In this document: piece after piece, positions 52,902-62,551 of the stretch
How positions within the stretch are numbered: the stretch's first letter is position 1
Layout: every line of letters begins with the position of its first letter
DNA from: Xenorhabdus szentirmaii DSM 16338
GTDB taxonomy: Bacteria > Pseudomonadota > Gammaproteobacteria > Enterobacterales > Enterobacteriaceae
Direction: 5' to 3'
Length of the DNA stretch: 64,000 nt
Assembly (NCBI RefSeq): GCF_002632585.1
Contig: NZ_NIBV01000003.1
Location: 62,001-126,000 of the forward strand
Position numbers and translations under genes: made by a program
Notes under the pieces: model-generated
What the model saw: only the letters and a program-made list of their open reading frames with translations
What the model was told of the DNA's origin: nothing
Database searches by the model: none

Positions 52902-52957
52902 ACATTTGTTAATCAACATTTGTTAGCTAACATTTATTAATAAACAGTTAATTAATG
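52902..52957 (+). repeat. Degenerate 14-bp tandem repeat
   Basis: Four head-to-tail units begin ACATTTGTTAATCA, ACATTTGTTAGCTA, ACATTTATTAATAA and ACAGTTAATTAATG. They lie in the AT-rich upstream region of the small gene at 53049 and could be a protein-binding array or slippage product. Confidence 0.6.
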
Positions 52958-53048
52958 ATTTGCAAAATGTTACTTTTTTTATGTTTATACTGATATATTC
53001 AAACACGATTTTACATTAAACATATTAACTGGATTTTTATTTTTCACA

Positions 53049-53309
53049 ATGGATAAATTTAATTTCAATAATAAGCCTAAAAATGACAATTTATTTTGTC
53101 TATTAGCAAAGGAAATACAAAATACTTATCAACCGGACCCAGGATGGTTAGCATTATTCATCCATAAAAGAATGAAATTACACCATAATACATCGGAAAG
53201 ATTAACAATTCCGTTAATAACAAAGCAGCAAGCGATCTGGTCAATATTCATTGATATTTCTCATCCCACACATTATTACCTTCCAGTCTTGTTTAGACAA
53301 ACATTTTAA
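53049..53309 (+). CDS. Small hypothetical protein
   Basis: 86 residues, basic and rich in Asn and aromatic residues (MDKFNFNNKPKNDNLFCLLA ... HPTHYYLPVLFRQTF). No domain, signal peptide or clear ribosome-binding site was recognised. The codon usage is AT-rich like the neighbouring exporter gene, which follows 150 bases later in the same direction. It may be real or a chance frame. Confidence 0.35.
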   Translation: MDKFNFNNKPKNDNLFCLLAKEIQNTYQPDPGWLALFIHKRMKLHHNTSERLTIPLITKQQAIWSIFIDISHPTHYYLPVLFRQTF

Positions 53310-53456
53310 TTTTATGTTTCCGCTGAAGATTAATAATAATTAAATTTATCACTAACGAGGTCACTATACATTAATGTAAGGGCGTAAGAATATATTTAAA
53401 AAATCAGACAATACAACTTTCATTAAAACAATATTAATTATATCAGGGTTGATAAA

Positions 53457-54071
53457 ATGCTTCAATTAGATGATTTAATTAAAATTACTTTCAGCAGTGC
53501 ATTATTGCTTATGATGCCGGGGCCAACAAACACCTTATTACTTTGCTCTGGTTTGTCCCAAGGAATAATAAAAAGTTTTAAATTAATTATTGCAGAATGG
53601 GTAGGCTATTTATTATCAATAAGTGCTTGGGGAGTGGCAGTTAAAATATTAATGGAGTATAGTTATTATATTTTATTCATAGTAAAATTAATATCTGCTA
53701 TTTATGTGGCATATTTAGCTATAAAGATATGGCGACTTTCTCTGCAAAAAAATAATCAAAGCATTACTGTTGTAACAATATTCCTCACTACTTTACTAAA
53801 CCCTAAGTCTTTCGTAATTGCTACACTTATTATACCAACCACCGCATTCACGAATCATCATGATTACTATTTTTCTATGTTAAGTATATTGTTTGCTCTT
53901 TTTCCTATATCTCTGCTATGGACGGCTTGCGGTGCTATTATGCCTTTATGGCAAACAAGACCCACACTTTTTAACTCTACCTTATTATATCGTATTGCAT
54001 CTTTAGTTATTTTTATTTTTTCCATCTCCATGTTCTGTAGTTCTATTTTCACCTTTGCATCGGAAAATTAA
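53457..54071 (+). CDS. LysE/RhtB-family exporter
   Basis: 204-residue integral membrane protein with about six hydrophobic helices. The family motif is near the N-terminus (LLMMPGPTNTLLLCSGLSQG), and the LTTLLNPKSFVIATLII stretch in the fourth helix region is typical. Such proteins export amino acids, their derivatives or quorum-like molecules. The gene is AT-rich. A 30-base perfect palindrome follows 41 bases after the stop. The substrate cannot be inferred. Confidence 0.8.
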   Translation: MLQLDDLIKITFSSALLLMMPGPTNTLLLCSGLSQGIIKSFKLIIAEWVGYLLSISAWGVAVKILMEYSYYILFIVKLISAIYVAYLAIKIWRLSLQKNNQSITVVTIFLTTLLNPKSFVIATLIIPTTAFTNHHDYYFSMLSILFALFPISLLWTACGAIMPLWQTRPTLFNSTLLYRIASLVIFIFSISMFCSSIFTFASEN

Positions 54072-54578
54072 GACAGAGCCACTAAAAATGCTATGACCGG
54101 ATTATCAGTTTAGGGCAAGAAATAAATATTTATTTCTTGCCCAATACCAAATAATTGAAATTGCATCAAAATATCCACTTCTACTGCTCATTATTTTATT
54201 ATTTATCACATTGAATTTAAATGACTTTATAACAAAAAAACATTCAGTGAGAGATATTACAGACCTGCCAATAGCCTATTCCAAAATAATTTTATTTCTC
54301 ACAAGAAGCTCGTTTCAACAGAAATAGCCCACAACTCATATTAATTAGTCTTGCATTAGATCCTATCTCAATGAAATAATATTTTTCACATACCTCTATA
54401 CCTATAAGGAATGTAAACGAGTTTACGATTATACAGAAAAAATACTTCATCGTGATTTATTAAAATATATTTTCAATATATCAAGGAAAGTAAATGGTAT
54501 GTTTTTTGTTTCAGTATTTTGAAAGAATTAATTGTCAAGATCAGAAACGTATTCTCCTTAATCTTATTTATATTCAAA
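54072..54578. other. Spacer with a 30-base perfect palindrome
   Basis: GGGCAAGAAATAAAT (54113-54127) is followed directly by its exact reverse complement (54128-54142). As RNA it is a strong hairpin, probably the exporter gene's terminator although no T tract follows. A shorter GTAAAC-GA-GTTTAC dyad occurs near 54414. No gene was found in the remaining 430 bases. Confidence 0.6.
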
Positions 54579-55536
54579 TCATGGTCTAGCTCTTGCGCAA
54601 ATAGTAACTTTAGGTATCAGAAAATCTCCATGAAACCTTGTATACTGATTTATTTCAGCATTAGCTTTAACAGCTTCAACCTTTTCTGTGTCTATTTTCT
54701 CAATTGGGTTAGGTCCCATTTTATGGGCCCAAATGAACCTATTTCCCTCTTTTATACACCTATACCAATGATAATCCCAATACTGGTCATCAATAAGCCC
54801 CGAAAATAACAACGTTAACCATACAGGTTCATCCTTTGAACTTGTAGGACAGTTCATTCCATCTGCATATTTCACTATGCCATCATTTTTGACACCGTCC
54901 AAAAGTTCTTGATCATCACTTGGTATTTTAACTCTTTCTTTACTAAAATATCCTGGATGTGGCCAATTAAAATCACTCGCTGGATTCATTCTGATATTAC
55001 ATGCATAGGCATAACAATTATTTGCCCTCGCATAATTGCCTGACCAATACTCAGGTTTATACAGACCTACTTGTATGGGACATTTCCAAACATGTTTATC
55101 TGGATCCAATTCACCAATATCTTTTGTTTCTGTATCTCTCCTCTCCTGACAAGAGGTATATTGATAAATTCCCCCTTTTCGGATTCTGCAAGGAGCTCTC
55201 TTAAAAACTTTTCTGGCATATGTGATTTTGCTTTTATTTTCAAATTGAACAGCAATATTTAAAAGCATTTCAGCAAGGTTTTTACTATCAGAAATATCTT
55301 CCGCATATCCATCATCAACCCGAAATGTTGTCGGTAGTTCAAACTGTTCTGCAACCGATGGGTCCATAATTTCGACAATAACCCCTCTCAATCCTAAGAC
55401 AGGAGATTTAGGTATTGTAATTTAATGCTTTTTTATTTGTAACAATATCTTTCAAGATATCACTCGCCAATGGCTCTGGAATAATCCAACTTGGATTCTC
55501 TCTGCCAGAGAACATGTTTTTGGTAATCATAAGCAT
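54579..55536 (-). pseudogene. Putative NCYAYA/DYHWYR papain-like protein (frameshifted)
   Basis: About 318 residues if repaired. The start MLMITKNMFSGRENPSW sits behind AAGGTG; the frame shifts near 55419 (an extra base between KALN and TIPKSPVLGLRG). The later part has NNCYAYACN, then DYHWYRC and WAHKMGPNPIEKID. The order Cys, His, Asp in these motifs suggests a papain/NlpC-P60-like amidase or peptidase, though this is inference. SGRENPxW plus LGxRG plus NNCYxYA recurs in a family I recall only as uncharacterised. No signal peptide was seen. A TTG at 55391 might still allow translation of the catalytic part. Confidence 0.6.
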
Positions 55537-55979
55537 GACTTTCACCTTTTATTAACAACGAAATAGATTTATCTGTTTATAAAATAGCCATCATATTTAT
55601 TTTAGTTCTTATTTTTTATCTTACCGCATAAATAAAGGTAATTTTTTATAAAGAAAGGAAAGTTTTTGTTTTTTATATATAATACGGTAATTCTTAATAA
55701 TTAATCTTTTAAGACTTGCCATTACTTATTCTTTTTATTAATTTTTTTGTGCTTTAAAAAATTTGGGGGACAAAGATCTTTTCACATCGCCCAGACAAAT
55801 AACGAGTTCTGACTACGGCATTATGATTCAAGCTCAGTCCCCACCAATTCATATATAATTTAAGGATGGAGAATCCTCTGTTTTATTTCTGCTGTTTTCA
55901 AGTTGTAGCTTTGTTAGCTGCATTCTTGAAATTCATTGGATGCATAAAGGTTAAAATAAAATGCACATATTAAAATATA
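55537..55979. other. AT-rich spacer with a truncated MITE-like end
   Basis: No gene is visible. At 55894-55925 TTTTCAAGTTGTAGC and TTGTTAGCTGCATTC repeat the terminal sequence of the element at 57073-57272, so this is a fragment of another copy. Confidence 0.5.
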
Positions 55980-56933
55980 TCAGAAAAATTTATTTTTATT
56001 TAAAACGTATCGAATAAAATCAAATCTTGATTTAGCTTTTACTTTTCCATTATGAATGTCTTCTACTAAAGAAAACCACTTTTTCGTTGTTGCTTCACGA
56101 CTATAATCTTCAAACCTTTTTTTACCATTTGAAACCATTTCTGCATAAAGCACTGGATTACTTTTCAATTTATCCACCACATTGATAAATTGATTTGGGC
56201 TTTTCGCTATTAAATAATCCAATTCACTGAGTCTTATTGCTCTCATGGATGGTTCATCATCACAAATTAAAGGACAACCGGCATTCCATGCGTTAATAAG
56301 CTTACTGGCGGGTTTTCTTATAAGATCTAAATCGTTATTTTTTCTAAAGCTGATGGCAATATCGATATCAGTATAGTCGTTCCAGTTTTTATTGGAGTTG
56401 ATAAACTTAATGCCTCTCAACTTTAATTCTTCCAGAAAAATTTCATCGGAAAAAAAATCAGGTAATGCATCTTGATGACCAAAAAAACCAATCGTACTGA
56501 TATCATGGCGATTATTATTTCTTGGTTTAATTTTTGGTTGCGGCCAGTGAGGTATAAATACCTTTCCGTCTTTTTCTTGAAACGGATTTTGAACCACAAC
56601 ACAATCAACATCATAAATTGGTGGTCTATCCGCTTGGCATATAACAGATTTACCTAACCATGATTTTGTTTTAAAGCTAAAATCATCATAATGTAATATA
56701 TTGACTGCATCGGCGTTAGCCTTATTTGTTAAGGTAACATCCAAGTCATCGCCATAATAGTATTTTAAATTAATTAAGGTTTGGAGCACCCAACAGGCTT
56801 TACCTTTACGATAGAGTTTTTCGGGAATTAACTCAGGAGATATTTTCTCATTGATAACTCTGAAAAAATCATCAGCATGTTCTGCAATGAATTTTTTATT
56901 TGCAACACCATTGACAATAATTTTACCCATCAT
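55980..56933 (-). CDS. Glycosyltransferase-like protein
   Basis: 317 residues. The C-terminal half has LINAWNAGCPLICDDEPSMR, LSELDYLIAKSPNQFINVVDKL and a MVSNGKKRFEDYSREATTKKW tail, the pattern of GT-B glycosyltransferases, where an acidic loop binds the sugar nucleotide and a helix presents glycine-rich contacts. The N-terminal Rossmann-like half is divergent. It is a single gene with no polysaccharide cluster around it, AT-rich and near MITE-like repeats, so probably acquired. The acceptor and donor are unknown. Confidence 0.65.
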   Translation of the reverse strand: MMGKIIVNGVANKKFIAEHADDFFRVINEKISPELIPEKLYRKGKACWVLQTLINLKYYYGDDLDVTLTNKANADAVNILHYDDFSFKTKSWLGKSVICQADRPPIYDVDCVVVQNPFQEKDGKVFIPHWPQPKIKPRNNNRHDISTIGFFGHQDALPDFFSDEIFLEELKLRGIKFINSNKNWNDYTDIDIAISFRKNNDLDLIRKPASKLINAWNAGCPLICDDEPSMRAIRLSELDYLIAKSPNQFINVVDKLKSNPVLYAEMVSNGKKRFEDYSREATTKKWFSLVEDIHNGKVKAKSRFDFIRYVLNKNKFF

Positions 56934-56977
56934 TTAATTACACATTTTAATTATTTACATATTATATTTGAAGATAG

Positions 56978-57022
56978 TATACCTAACCCTGTCGCCTTTC
57001 AAGCTGTAGCCCTGTTCGCTGG
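56978..57022 (+). repeat. Partial copy of the MITE-like terminal repeat
   Basis: TATACCTAACCCTGTCGCC followed by TTTCAAGCTGTAGCCCTGTT matches one end of the adjacent 200-base element. It is truncated on its inner side. Confidence 0.55.
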
Positions 57023-57072
57023 AAGAATTTGTTCTTTTCCATCGATTTGTAACTTGAATAGCAACAAATATA

Positions 57073-57272
57073 TATACCCTATGTATTTCAAGATGTGTCG
57101 CGGCGGCAAGGGAATGACAAATTCGTCGGGAACGAATTTGAACAGCCAAAGGTCGAGAGGCAAGAGCCTCTCATCATCTCCGGGCGCATAGATAACCGTG
57201 TGTTTATAAAAACGGTGACCGGAGTGAATAAACGCAGCCAACAAAGAGGCAACTTGAAAGACGACGGGTATA
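57073..57272. repeat. MITE-like 200-bp element with terminal inverted repeats
   Basis: The ends TATACCC...TTTCAAG (57073-57092) and the reverse complement at 57272-57253 match at 18 of 23 positions. The inside is GC-richer than its surroundings and has paired segments (AAATTCGTCGGGAACGAATTT). It codes for nothing credible. Such short palindromic-ended repeats are abundant in Xenorhabdus and Photorhabdus, as I recall. The 200 bases on to 57472 are AT-rich spacer. Confidence 0.7.
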
Positions 57273-57472
57273 GAAAATCTTTTTAAAAATGAGCATCCTC
57301 AATGATCAATGTTTTGATGTTGGAAACTGAGTCTTCTTCTATCACCATTAGTTATCACCATTAGTGCTTTTAGCTCTTTTGAGCACACATAAACGCCATT
57401 AATATAATAGAGTTATTCATCATTTGATTTTACTTATAATTATTTCATTTATATATTATTTTAAGGGTAAAA

Positions 57473-58330
57473 ATGGATAATTACGAAGAGGCTGGAATTT
57501 TAGCTTTAGCTAATGTGATTAATTTAGAGCCAGCTGGCTGGTTTCAAGGGCACATTGGCGCATCTTTACTTGCAGGAGCATCCTTGTTAAAAAGCAATGC
57601 ATTGCCCATGAAGGCACACCGCAACTTAAAAGCAAGGCTTGAAAAAATAATTGAAAAACATCATGACTTGTTTATGCCATTGGAACCCAGTGAAATCACT
57701 TCTGATTATTCTCCTGTTATTGAAGCCATCGAGCTTAATTCACATCAGCTGAGTCGATCGGGGCATGGTATTATTTATGGCACTTTATTTCTAAAAGCGG
57801 TGTCCAACCACCAAATTGAACTCACTAAAAATGCAGTTTCCAATATATCAAAACTAATATTAAATGTGGCTTCTGATAAATGGGACCGTTACTTTGGCGT
57901 ATCTGATTACCGACAATATCCTCATTCTAAAATGGATATTCCTGATATAAAAACATTATGTACTTTAGCGGTTAAATATAGTAGTCATGACGTTTATCTT
58001 GATGACCAAGGATATTTTTTCACAGGTGAAAAAATTCATGGCATCACACATGCCCATGCCATTTTGTTATTAGAAGAATTGGGTTATCACAAAATAGCCA
58101 GACAAGCTTCTCAACAACTTTTAAAACAACTTGAACTGAATAAATTAGCACCAGAATCTGGATTGAAACCCGCCATACCAAAACGTTTTGATTTATCCAA
58201 TCCTGATATTTGGGGTGAAAATTTTAAGGATGAACACCAGATTAAATTAGCTCATAGCTATTTCGAGTTACTCCAAAAACTCGATAAAAAGTTACCTGCC
58301 ATCGATAATTTATGGGGTGCAATCAACTGA
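57473..58330 (+). CDS. Alpha-helical hypothetical protein, possible toroid fold
   Basis: 285 residues, unrecognised. Paired helices with repeated small-residue and His motifs (GHIGASLLAGASLLKS, SRSGHGIIYGTLFLKAV, GEKIHGITHAHAILLLEELGY) resemble alpha/alpha-toroid enzymes such as lanthionine cyclases or squalene-cyclase-like proteins. The His and Asp residues near DDQGYFFTGEKIHG and NPDIWGENFKDEHQ could bind metal or substrate, which is speculation. There is no signal peptide. It is followed by an SH3-type gene and a PLP-dependent dehydratase in the same direction, a possible small biosynthetic unit. Confidence 0.6.
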   Translation: MDNYEEAGILALANVINLEPAGWFQGHIGASLLAGASLLKSNALPMKAHRNLKARLEKIIEKHHDLFMPLEPSEITSDYSPVIEAIELNSHQLSRSGHGIIYGTLFLKAVSNHQIELTKNAVSNISKLILNVASDKWDRYFGVSDYRQYPHSKMDIPDIKTLCTLAVKYSSHDVYLDDQGYFFTGEKIHGITHAHAILLLEELGYHKIARQASQQLLKQLELNKLAPESGLKPAIPKRFDLSNPDIWGENFKDEHQIKLAHSYFELLQKLDKKLPAIDNLWGAIN

Positions 58331-58398
58331 CTTACGGTATTACAATCATATTTCATTTTTCCGATACTGGCCCTCATTCAAGAGAAACAGGAGCAAAA

Positions 58399-58740
58399 AT
58401 GTTAAAGAAGAGTACCGTAATTCGAGATCATGTCAGTACATTCTCACATCCCATCGTATTAAAGGCCGGAGATATCGTGTCAGTCAGCCACAGTGATATC
58501 AAATACCCTTGCTGGGTTTGGGTCATTAATGCATTGCAGATCAACGGATGGGTCCCACAACAAATTTTACATTTTATTTTTCCTGATAAAGCAATATGCG
58601 CTGAAGACTATACATCCCATGAATTAACTGTAAGCTCAGGAGAGTGCTTATATCTGGAGCGTTTATTAAATGGTTGGTATTGGGCGCATAAAAAATCAGG
58701 TGAAACCGGCTGGATACCAAAAGAAAATGTTATTTTTTAA
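58399..58740 (+). CDS. Tandem SH3-like domain protein
   Basis: 113 residues containing two variant bacterial SH3-type modules. The first reads VLKAGDIVSVSHS ... WVWVINALQINGWVPQQIL and the second ELTVSSGECLYLERLLNGWY ... SGETGWIPKENVIF; both end in the GW(V/I)P signature. The start follows CAGGAG. There is no signal peptide, so binding is intracellular. It may tether or regulate the proteins encoded on either side. Longer reading to 58312 would overlap the upstream gene and is rejected. Confidence 0.7.
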   Translation: MLKKSTVIRDHVSTFSHPIVLKAGDIVSVSHSDIKYPCWVWVINALQINGWVPQQILHFIFPDKAICAEDYTSHELTVSSGECLYLERLLNGWYWAHKKSGETGWIPKENVIF

Positions 58741-58881
58741 ATAACCCCTACTTTTTCAGATAACGGCCCTATTGGTGATAGATGTCTCATAACTGTTATT
58801 TATATCTAAATTATATTATGTTACTGAATCTTTAAATAAAATTTTCAAAATGATGTGATCGAACTTTAAGAGGCCTAAATA

Positions 58882-59850
58882 ATGAATTTTACTCCCGATT
58901 ACAATGATATCTCTGAAGCCCACACCCGCATTAAAAAATACATCAATAAGACCCCTGTATTCACCTCAACCACTATCAATAACATTTTTGATGCCAAGAT
59001 CTATTTCAAATGTGAAAATTATCAAAAAATGGGTGCATTCAAATTCCGGGGTGCCATAAATACGTTGAGTCAATTGAGCGACGAACAAAAAAAAGCAGGA
59101 GTCATTGCTTATTCATCCGGTAACCATGCACAAGGGATCGCATTGGCTGCCAAATTACTGAATATTTCTGCCACTATTGTCATGCCACAAGATGCCCCGC
59201 AAGCCAAAATAACGGCAACCAAAGGTTATGGCGGTAAAGTGGTTTTCTACGATAGATACACGGGCAATATCGAAGAAATAAGCCGCCAATTGGCAGAAGA
59301 GCAGGGTATGACACTCATCCCTCCTTTCGATCATCCCCATATTATCGCGGGTCAAGGTACAGTCGCCAAAGAGTTGTTTGAAGAAGTCGGAGAACTGGAT
59401 GCTTTATTTACCCCTCTGGGGGGCGGTGGTTTACTCTCTGGCTCAGCCCTTTCAGCGGCTCACTTATCACCTGCGTGCCGTGTTTTTGGTGTTGAACCCG
59501 AAGCCGGTAATGATGGTCAGCAATCTTTCAGAAAAAATGAAATCGTTTGTATCGATACGCCAAAGACAATTGCAGATGGTGCGCAAACGCAGCATTTAGG
59601 ACAATACACTTTTGCCATCATTCGTCATCTGGTGAAAGATATTTTTACAGCTTCAGATAACGAACTCATTGATGCCATGTTCTTTTTAGCTGAACGAATG
59701 AAAATCGTTGTTGAGCCTACAGGTTGTCTGGGATTTGCCGCTGCAAAATCAATGCGGGAGCAATTAAAAGGCCAACGTGTCGGGATTATTTTAAGTGGCG
59801 GCAATATCGATATGAAGCAATATGGCCGCTTATTGGCGGATAAGAACTGA
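58882..59850 (+). CDS. PLP-dependent serine/threonine dehydratase-like enzyme
   Basis: 322-residue fold-type II PLP enzyme, cytosolic. The Schiff-base Lys lies in MGAFKFRGA near residue 53, followed by the SSGNHAQGIALAA phosphate/Asn loop, and the glycine loop LGGGGLLSG that grips PLP phosphate; a Ser/Gly near ILSGGN contacts the pyridine N. It lacks the ACT regulatory domain of biosynthetic threonine deaminase, so it resembles catabolic threonine/serine dehydratase, serine racemase or threo-3-hydroxyaspartate ammonia-lyase. GAGG precedes the start. Confidence 0.85.
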   Translation: MNFTPDYNDISEAHTRIKKYINKTPVFTSTTINNIFDAKIYFKCENYQKMGAFKFRGAINTLSQLSDEQKKAGVIAYSSGNHAQGIALAAKLLNISATIVMPQDAPQAKITATKGYGGKVVFYDRYTGNIEEISRQLAEEQGMTLIPPFDHPHIIAGQGTVAKELFEEVGELDALFTPLGGGGLLSGSALSAAHLSPACRVFGVEPEAGNDGQQSFRKNEIVCIDTPKTIADGAQTQHLGQYTFAIIRHLVKDIFTASDNELIDAMFFLAERMKIVVEPTGCLGFAAAKSMREQLKGQRVGIILSGGNIDMKQYGRLLADKN

Positions 59851-60061
59851 TTATCGCTGATTGTTTGGCTATTAAAATATTCAATTAGTGTTAGCAAAAT
59901 AAAAGAGTTGCCATTAGAATTATTAGGCTAATAAAGATAATGGTAGCTTCTGCTTCTAATAGATTTAATACAGTTAGATTATTCTACCCGCTTATGACTA
60001 TCATAGAGAAAATAGCACTATTAATGGTTATTTTAATGACTTATTCAGGATATTATTCGAT

Positions 60062-60634
60062 ATGCCAAAGGCCTTACTAGAGAAATATAATAAACTCAAA
60101 GATGGAATTGAAGATGAAAAGAACGGAGACTATCTGATCGATTTTGTAGAGGAATTTATTTCGACCGAATTCTGGGTTGCTTGTGAAAGAGGAGAACCAA
60201 AAGGCTTTCATATAGAAATGCATGATAAATCTGATGAATATGATAATATTTATTTCGTTGCCTACCCTGACTCATCAGAAAAAATTCAAAAAGTCATAAA
60301 GAAAAATCCAGATCGTATGCATAAATTCCACGTTGAATATCTTTATGCTATCGTTGAGCAAGCTCACTGTGATCTTATTATTTATTGTGATGAAGATATA
60401 ATCCCATTACCGGAAAAAATGCTGGGCATATTAAAAATGGTACATATCTATCAGACGCTCGATGAAGACGAGAAAGATGAAATAAATAAACAATATGCCT
60501 TATCCGAATTTAACAAATATGTTTCTTCAGAAGATCAATTAGTTTCAAAAGAAAAAAGTCATTGGAAGGGTATTTTTTTCTTGATCTTTATCTTCATCGT
60601 TTTCATTTGTCTCATGCGTATCTCCACCCATTAA
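60062..60634 (+). CDS. Tail-anchored hypothetical protein with SseB-like N-terminal part
   Basis: 190 residues. The first 160 are acidic and soluble; [15 protein letters not shown] ... [15 protein letters not shown] and [22 protein letters not shown] recall the SseB N-terminal fold in pattern, though this is weak. A single hydrophobic helix at about residues 168-186 ([16 protein letters not shown]) near the C-terminus suggests tail anchoring. It is convergent with prpR, overlapping its stop by four bases. The function is unknown. Confidence 0.6.
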   Translation: MPKALLEKYNKLKDGIEDEKNGDYLIDFVEEFISTEFWVACERGEPKGFHIEMHDKSDEYDNIYFVAYPDSSEKIQKVIKKNPDRMHKFHVEYLYAIVEQAHCDLIIYCDEDIIPLPEKMLGILKMVHIYQTLDEDEKDEINKQYALSEFNKYVSSEDQLVSKEKSHWKGIFFLIFIFIVFICLMRISTH

Positions 60635-62304
60635 TTTTTCTCTTTCTCCTGCTTCTCCTGCTTTAATCTGCGCCAAAGTGTCGTGCGGCTAATCCCCAAA
60701 TATTCTGCGGCCGCACGTCGATTGCCGGAGAATCGCGCTACAATTTCATGTACCGATGGAGGGCTTTCAATAAATGAAGAAAATTCAGTCTGGGTTGGTT
60801 TCATTGCATGATTATCAGCATGAATCCCCATCTGGCGCTCAGGTGAAAGCGATAATATTAATTCAGACGACAATTTCTGTTCAGTGTTGGCACTTAAATA
60901 AAGGGCTATCCTTTCCATCAAATTACGCAATTCCCGCACGTTTCCGGGCCAATAATAAGCTTGCAGCGTTTTATAACAATCAGCAAGTTCCCTTCTCCTC
61001 AATGAAGAAATGGGTAAGTTAAGTGCAGCGAATGCCCGTTGCAGATATTCCATTGCCAGTAAACCAATATCATTCCCTCTTTCCCGCAAAGCAGGCACAT
61101 TGATCCGCAATACACTCAGACGATAAAATAAATCTGTCCGGAAGCGCCCTTCCCGCACCCAAGTATCTAAATCACAATGAGTCGCACAGATAATACGAAC
61201 ATCAACGGCAATCGGGCGATACCCCCCGACCCTGACAACGGATTTTTCCTCCAGTACCCTCAACAGCCGTGTTTGCAAGGGCAATGGCATTTCACCTATC
61301 TCATCCAGAAACAAGGTTCCCCTGTGAGCAACCTCAAACAAACCCGCCCGTCCCCCTCGCCGCGATCCCGTGAAAGCCCCTTCTTCATAGCCGAATAATT
61401 CAGCTTCCAACAGCGACTCCGCAATAGCGCCGCAGTTAACGGCGACGAATGGGCGTGGATGTTTTCCCACTAGCTGCCCATAACGCAAAGTATATTCATG
61501 ATGGATCGCCTGAGCCACCAGCTCTTTTCCCGTTCCACTTTCACCCTGGATCAGGACTGTTGCCGTTGAACGTGAGTACAGCATTATCGTATTGCGCACA
61601 TGTTCTATTGCCGCAGAATTTCCTTTGATATCGCTGATGGCATGGCGGGTACGCAATTTATCTTCTGTAGGATAAGGTGAAATGACCGTCTGATTCAGTC
61701 TGGTTATTCTGGCCATTTCCAACGCATCCTGAAATGCTTGCCGGATTGAATCCGCAGAATAGATAAAAATCCCCACCAGTTCAGCTTCACAAGCAAGATC
61801 GGTAATCAGCCCCGCACCGACAATCACTTTTATTCCCATTGACTTTAAAGCATTAACCTGTGCTCTGGCATCTTCTTCTGTGACATAACTGCGCTGTTCA
61901 ATCCGCAGATTGAAATGTTGCTGAAACTCCTCCAGCACAGGCAAGGTATTCTGGTAATTGATGACACCAATGCGGGAACTGATTTGGCGGGCACGAGCCA
62001 GTGCCTGCATAAAATCAAATCCACTGGCCTTAGCAATGATCACCGGCACAGATAATCGACTTTTTAAATACGCGCCATTAGAGCCGGCACAAATGACCGC
62101 ATCACAGTGTTCTGTTTCCAGACGTTTGCGAATATGCTGGATGGCATCTTCAAAACCACGTTGTATCGGCGTGATATCAGCCTGGTGATCAAACTCAGGG
62201 GTAATGTCGCGGAAAAGATCAAACAGCCGGGAAACAGAAACCGTCCAGATGACTGGTTTCTTATTATCGCCATTATCAGATTTTTCTGTGTCACCCAATG
62301 CCAT
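60631..62304 (-). CDS. prpR: Propionate catabolism activator PrpR
   Basis: 557-residue sigma-54 enhancer-binding protein. The N-terminal PrpR_N sensory domain binds 2-methylcitrate; the AAA+ domain has [14 protein letters not shown], the sigma-54 contact loop [13 protein letters not shown] and [11 protein letters not shown]; the C-terminal Fis-type HTH is [20 protein letters not shown]. The E. coli protein has 528 residues; the difference is mainly at the N-terminus and in a segment before the HTH. It is divergent from prpBC, which it activates through the upstream repeats. Confidence 0.95.
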   Translation of the reverse strand: MALGDTEKSDNGDNKKPVIWTVSVSRLFDLFRDITPEFDHQADITPIQRGFEDAIQHIRKRLETEHCDAVICAGSNGAYLKSRLSVPVIIAKASGFDFMQALARARQISSRIGVINYQNTLPVLEEFQQHFNLRIEQRSYVTEEDARAQVNALKSMGIKVIVGAGLITDLACEAELVGIFIYSADSIRQAFQDALEMARITRLNQTVISPYPTEDKLRTRHAISDIKGNSAAIEHVRNTIMLYSRSTATVLIQGESGTGKELVAQAIHHEYTLRYGQLVGKHPRPFVAVNCGAIAESLLEAELFGYEEGAFTGSRRGGRAGLFEVAHRGTLFLDEIGEMPLPLQTRLLRVLEEKSVVRVGGYRPIAVDVRIICATHCDLDTWVREGRFRTDLFYRLSVLRINVPALRERGNDIGLLAMEYLQRAFAALNLPISSLRRRELADCYKTLQAYYWPGNVRELRNLMERIALYLSANTEQKLSSELILSLSPERQMGIHADNHAMKPTQTEFSSFIESPPSVHEIVARFSGNRRAAAEYLGISRTTLWRRLKQEKQEKEKN

Positions 62305-62380
62305 ATTTTCCTCTTTTTCTTTCGATAGATTTTTTCTGCAATTTCCCTGCGCGTTTCAGTGACTCCTTATAGAAACACCG

Positions 62381-62421
62381 ATGAAACAACAATGAAACAA
62401 AATTGGTTCAATATGAAACAA
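62381..62421 (+). promoter_or_regulatory. Three ATGAAACAA repeats, candidate PrpR sites
   Basis: ATGAAACAA occurs at 62381, 62392 and 62413, spaced 11 and 21 bases, which keeps all three on one DNA face. They lie 130-170 bases before the prpB sigma-54 promoter, a usual enhancer distance, and on the prpR side of the spacer. Confidence 0.6.
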
Positions 62422-62551
62422 TGATACATTATAGCCAATAGATTCCCATCTTCATCAACCAACCAACAAAAATAAATAACAAATTGATATTTAAGATAAA
62501 AAACCAAAAAATCATAAATAAATGTCTGATTGCTGTCCTTCATTACGATTT

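Noticed and set aside
52902..52957. Possible CRISPR array
   Set aside because: The units are adjacent with no spacers and only 14 bases long; no cas genes are present.
54414..54427. GTAAAC-GA-GTTTAC dyad as an operator
   Set aside because: It is short, lies in AT-rich gene-free DNA and has no regulated gene close by.
54519..54809. Plus-strand frame overlapping the NCYAYA gene
   Set aside because: It is antisense to the conserved C-terminal motifs and low in complexity.
57095..57286. 63-codon open frame inside the MITE-like element
   Set aside because: It is set by the repeat sequence itself, has no ribosome-binding site, and spans the element end.
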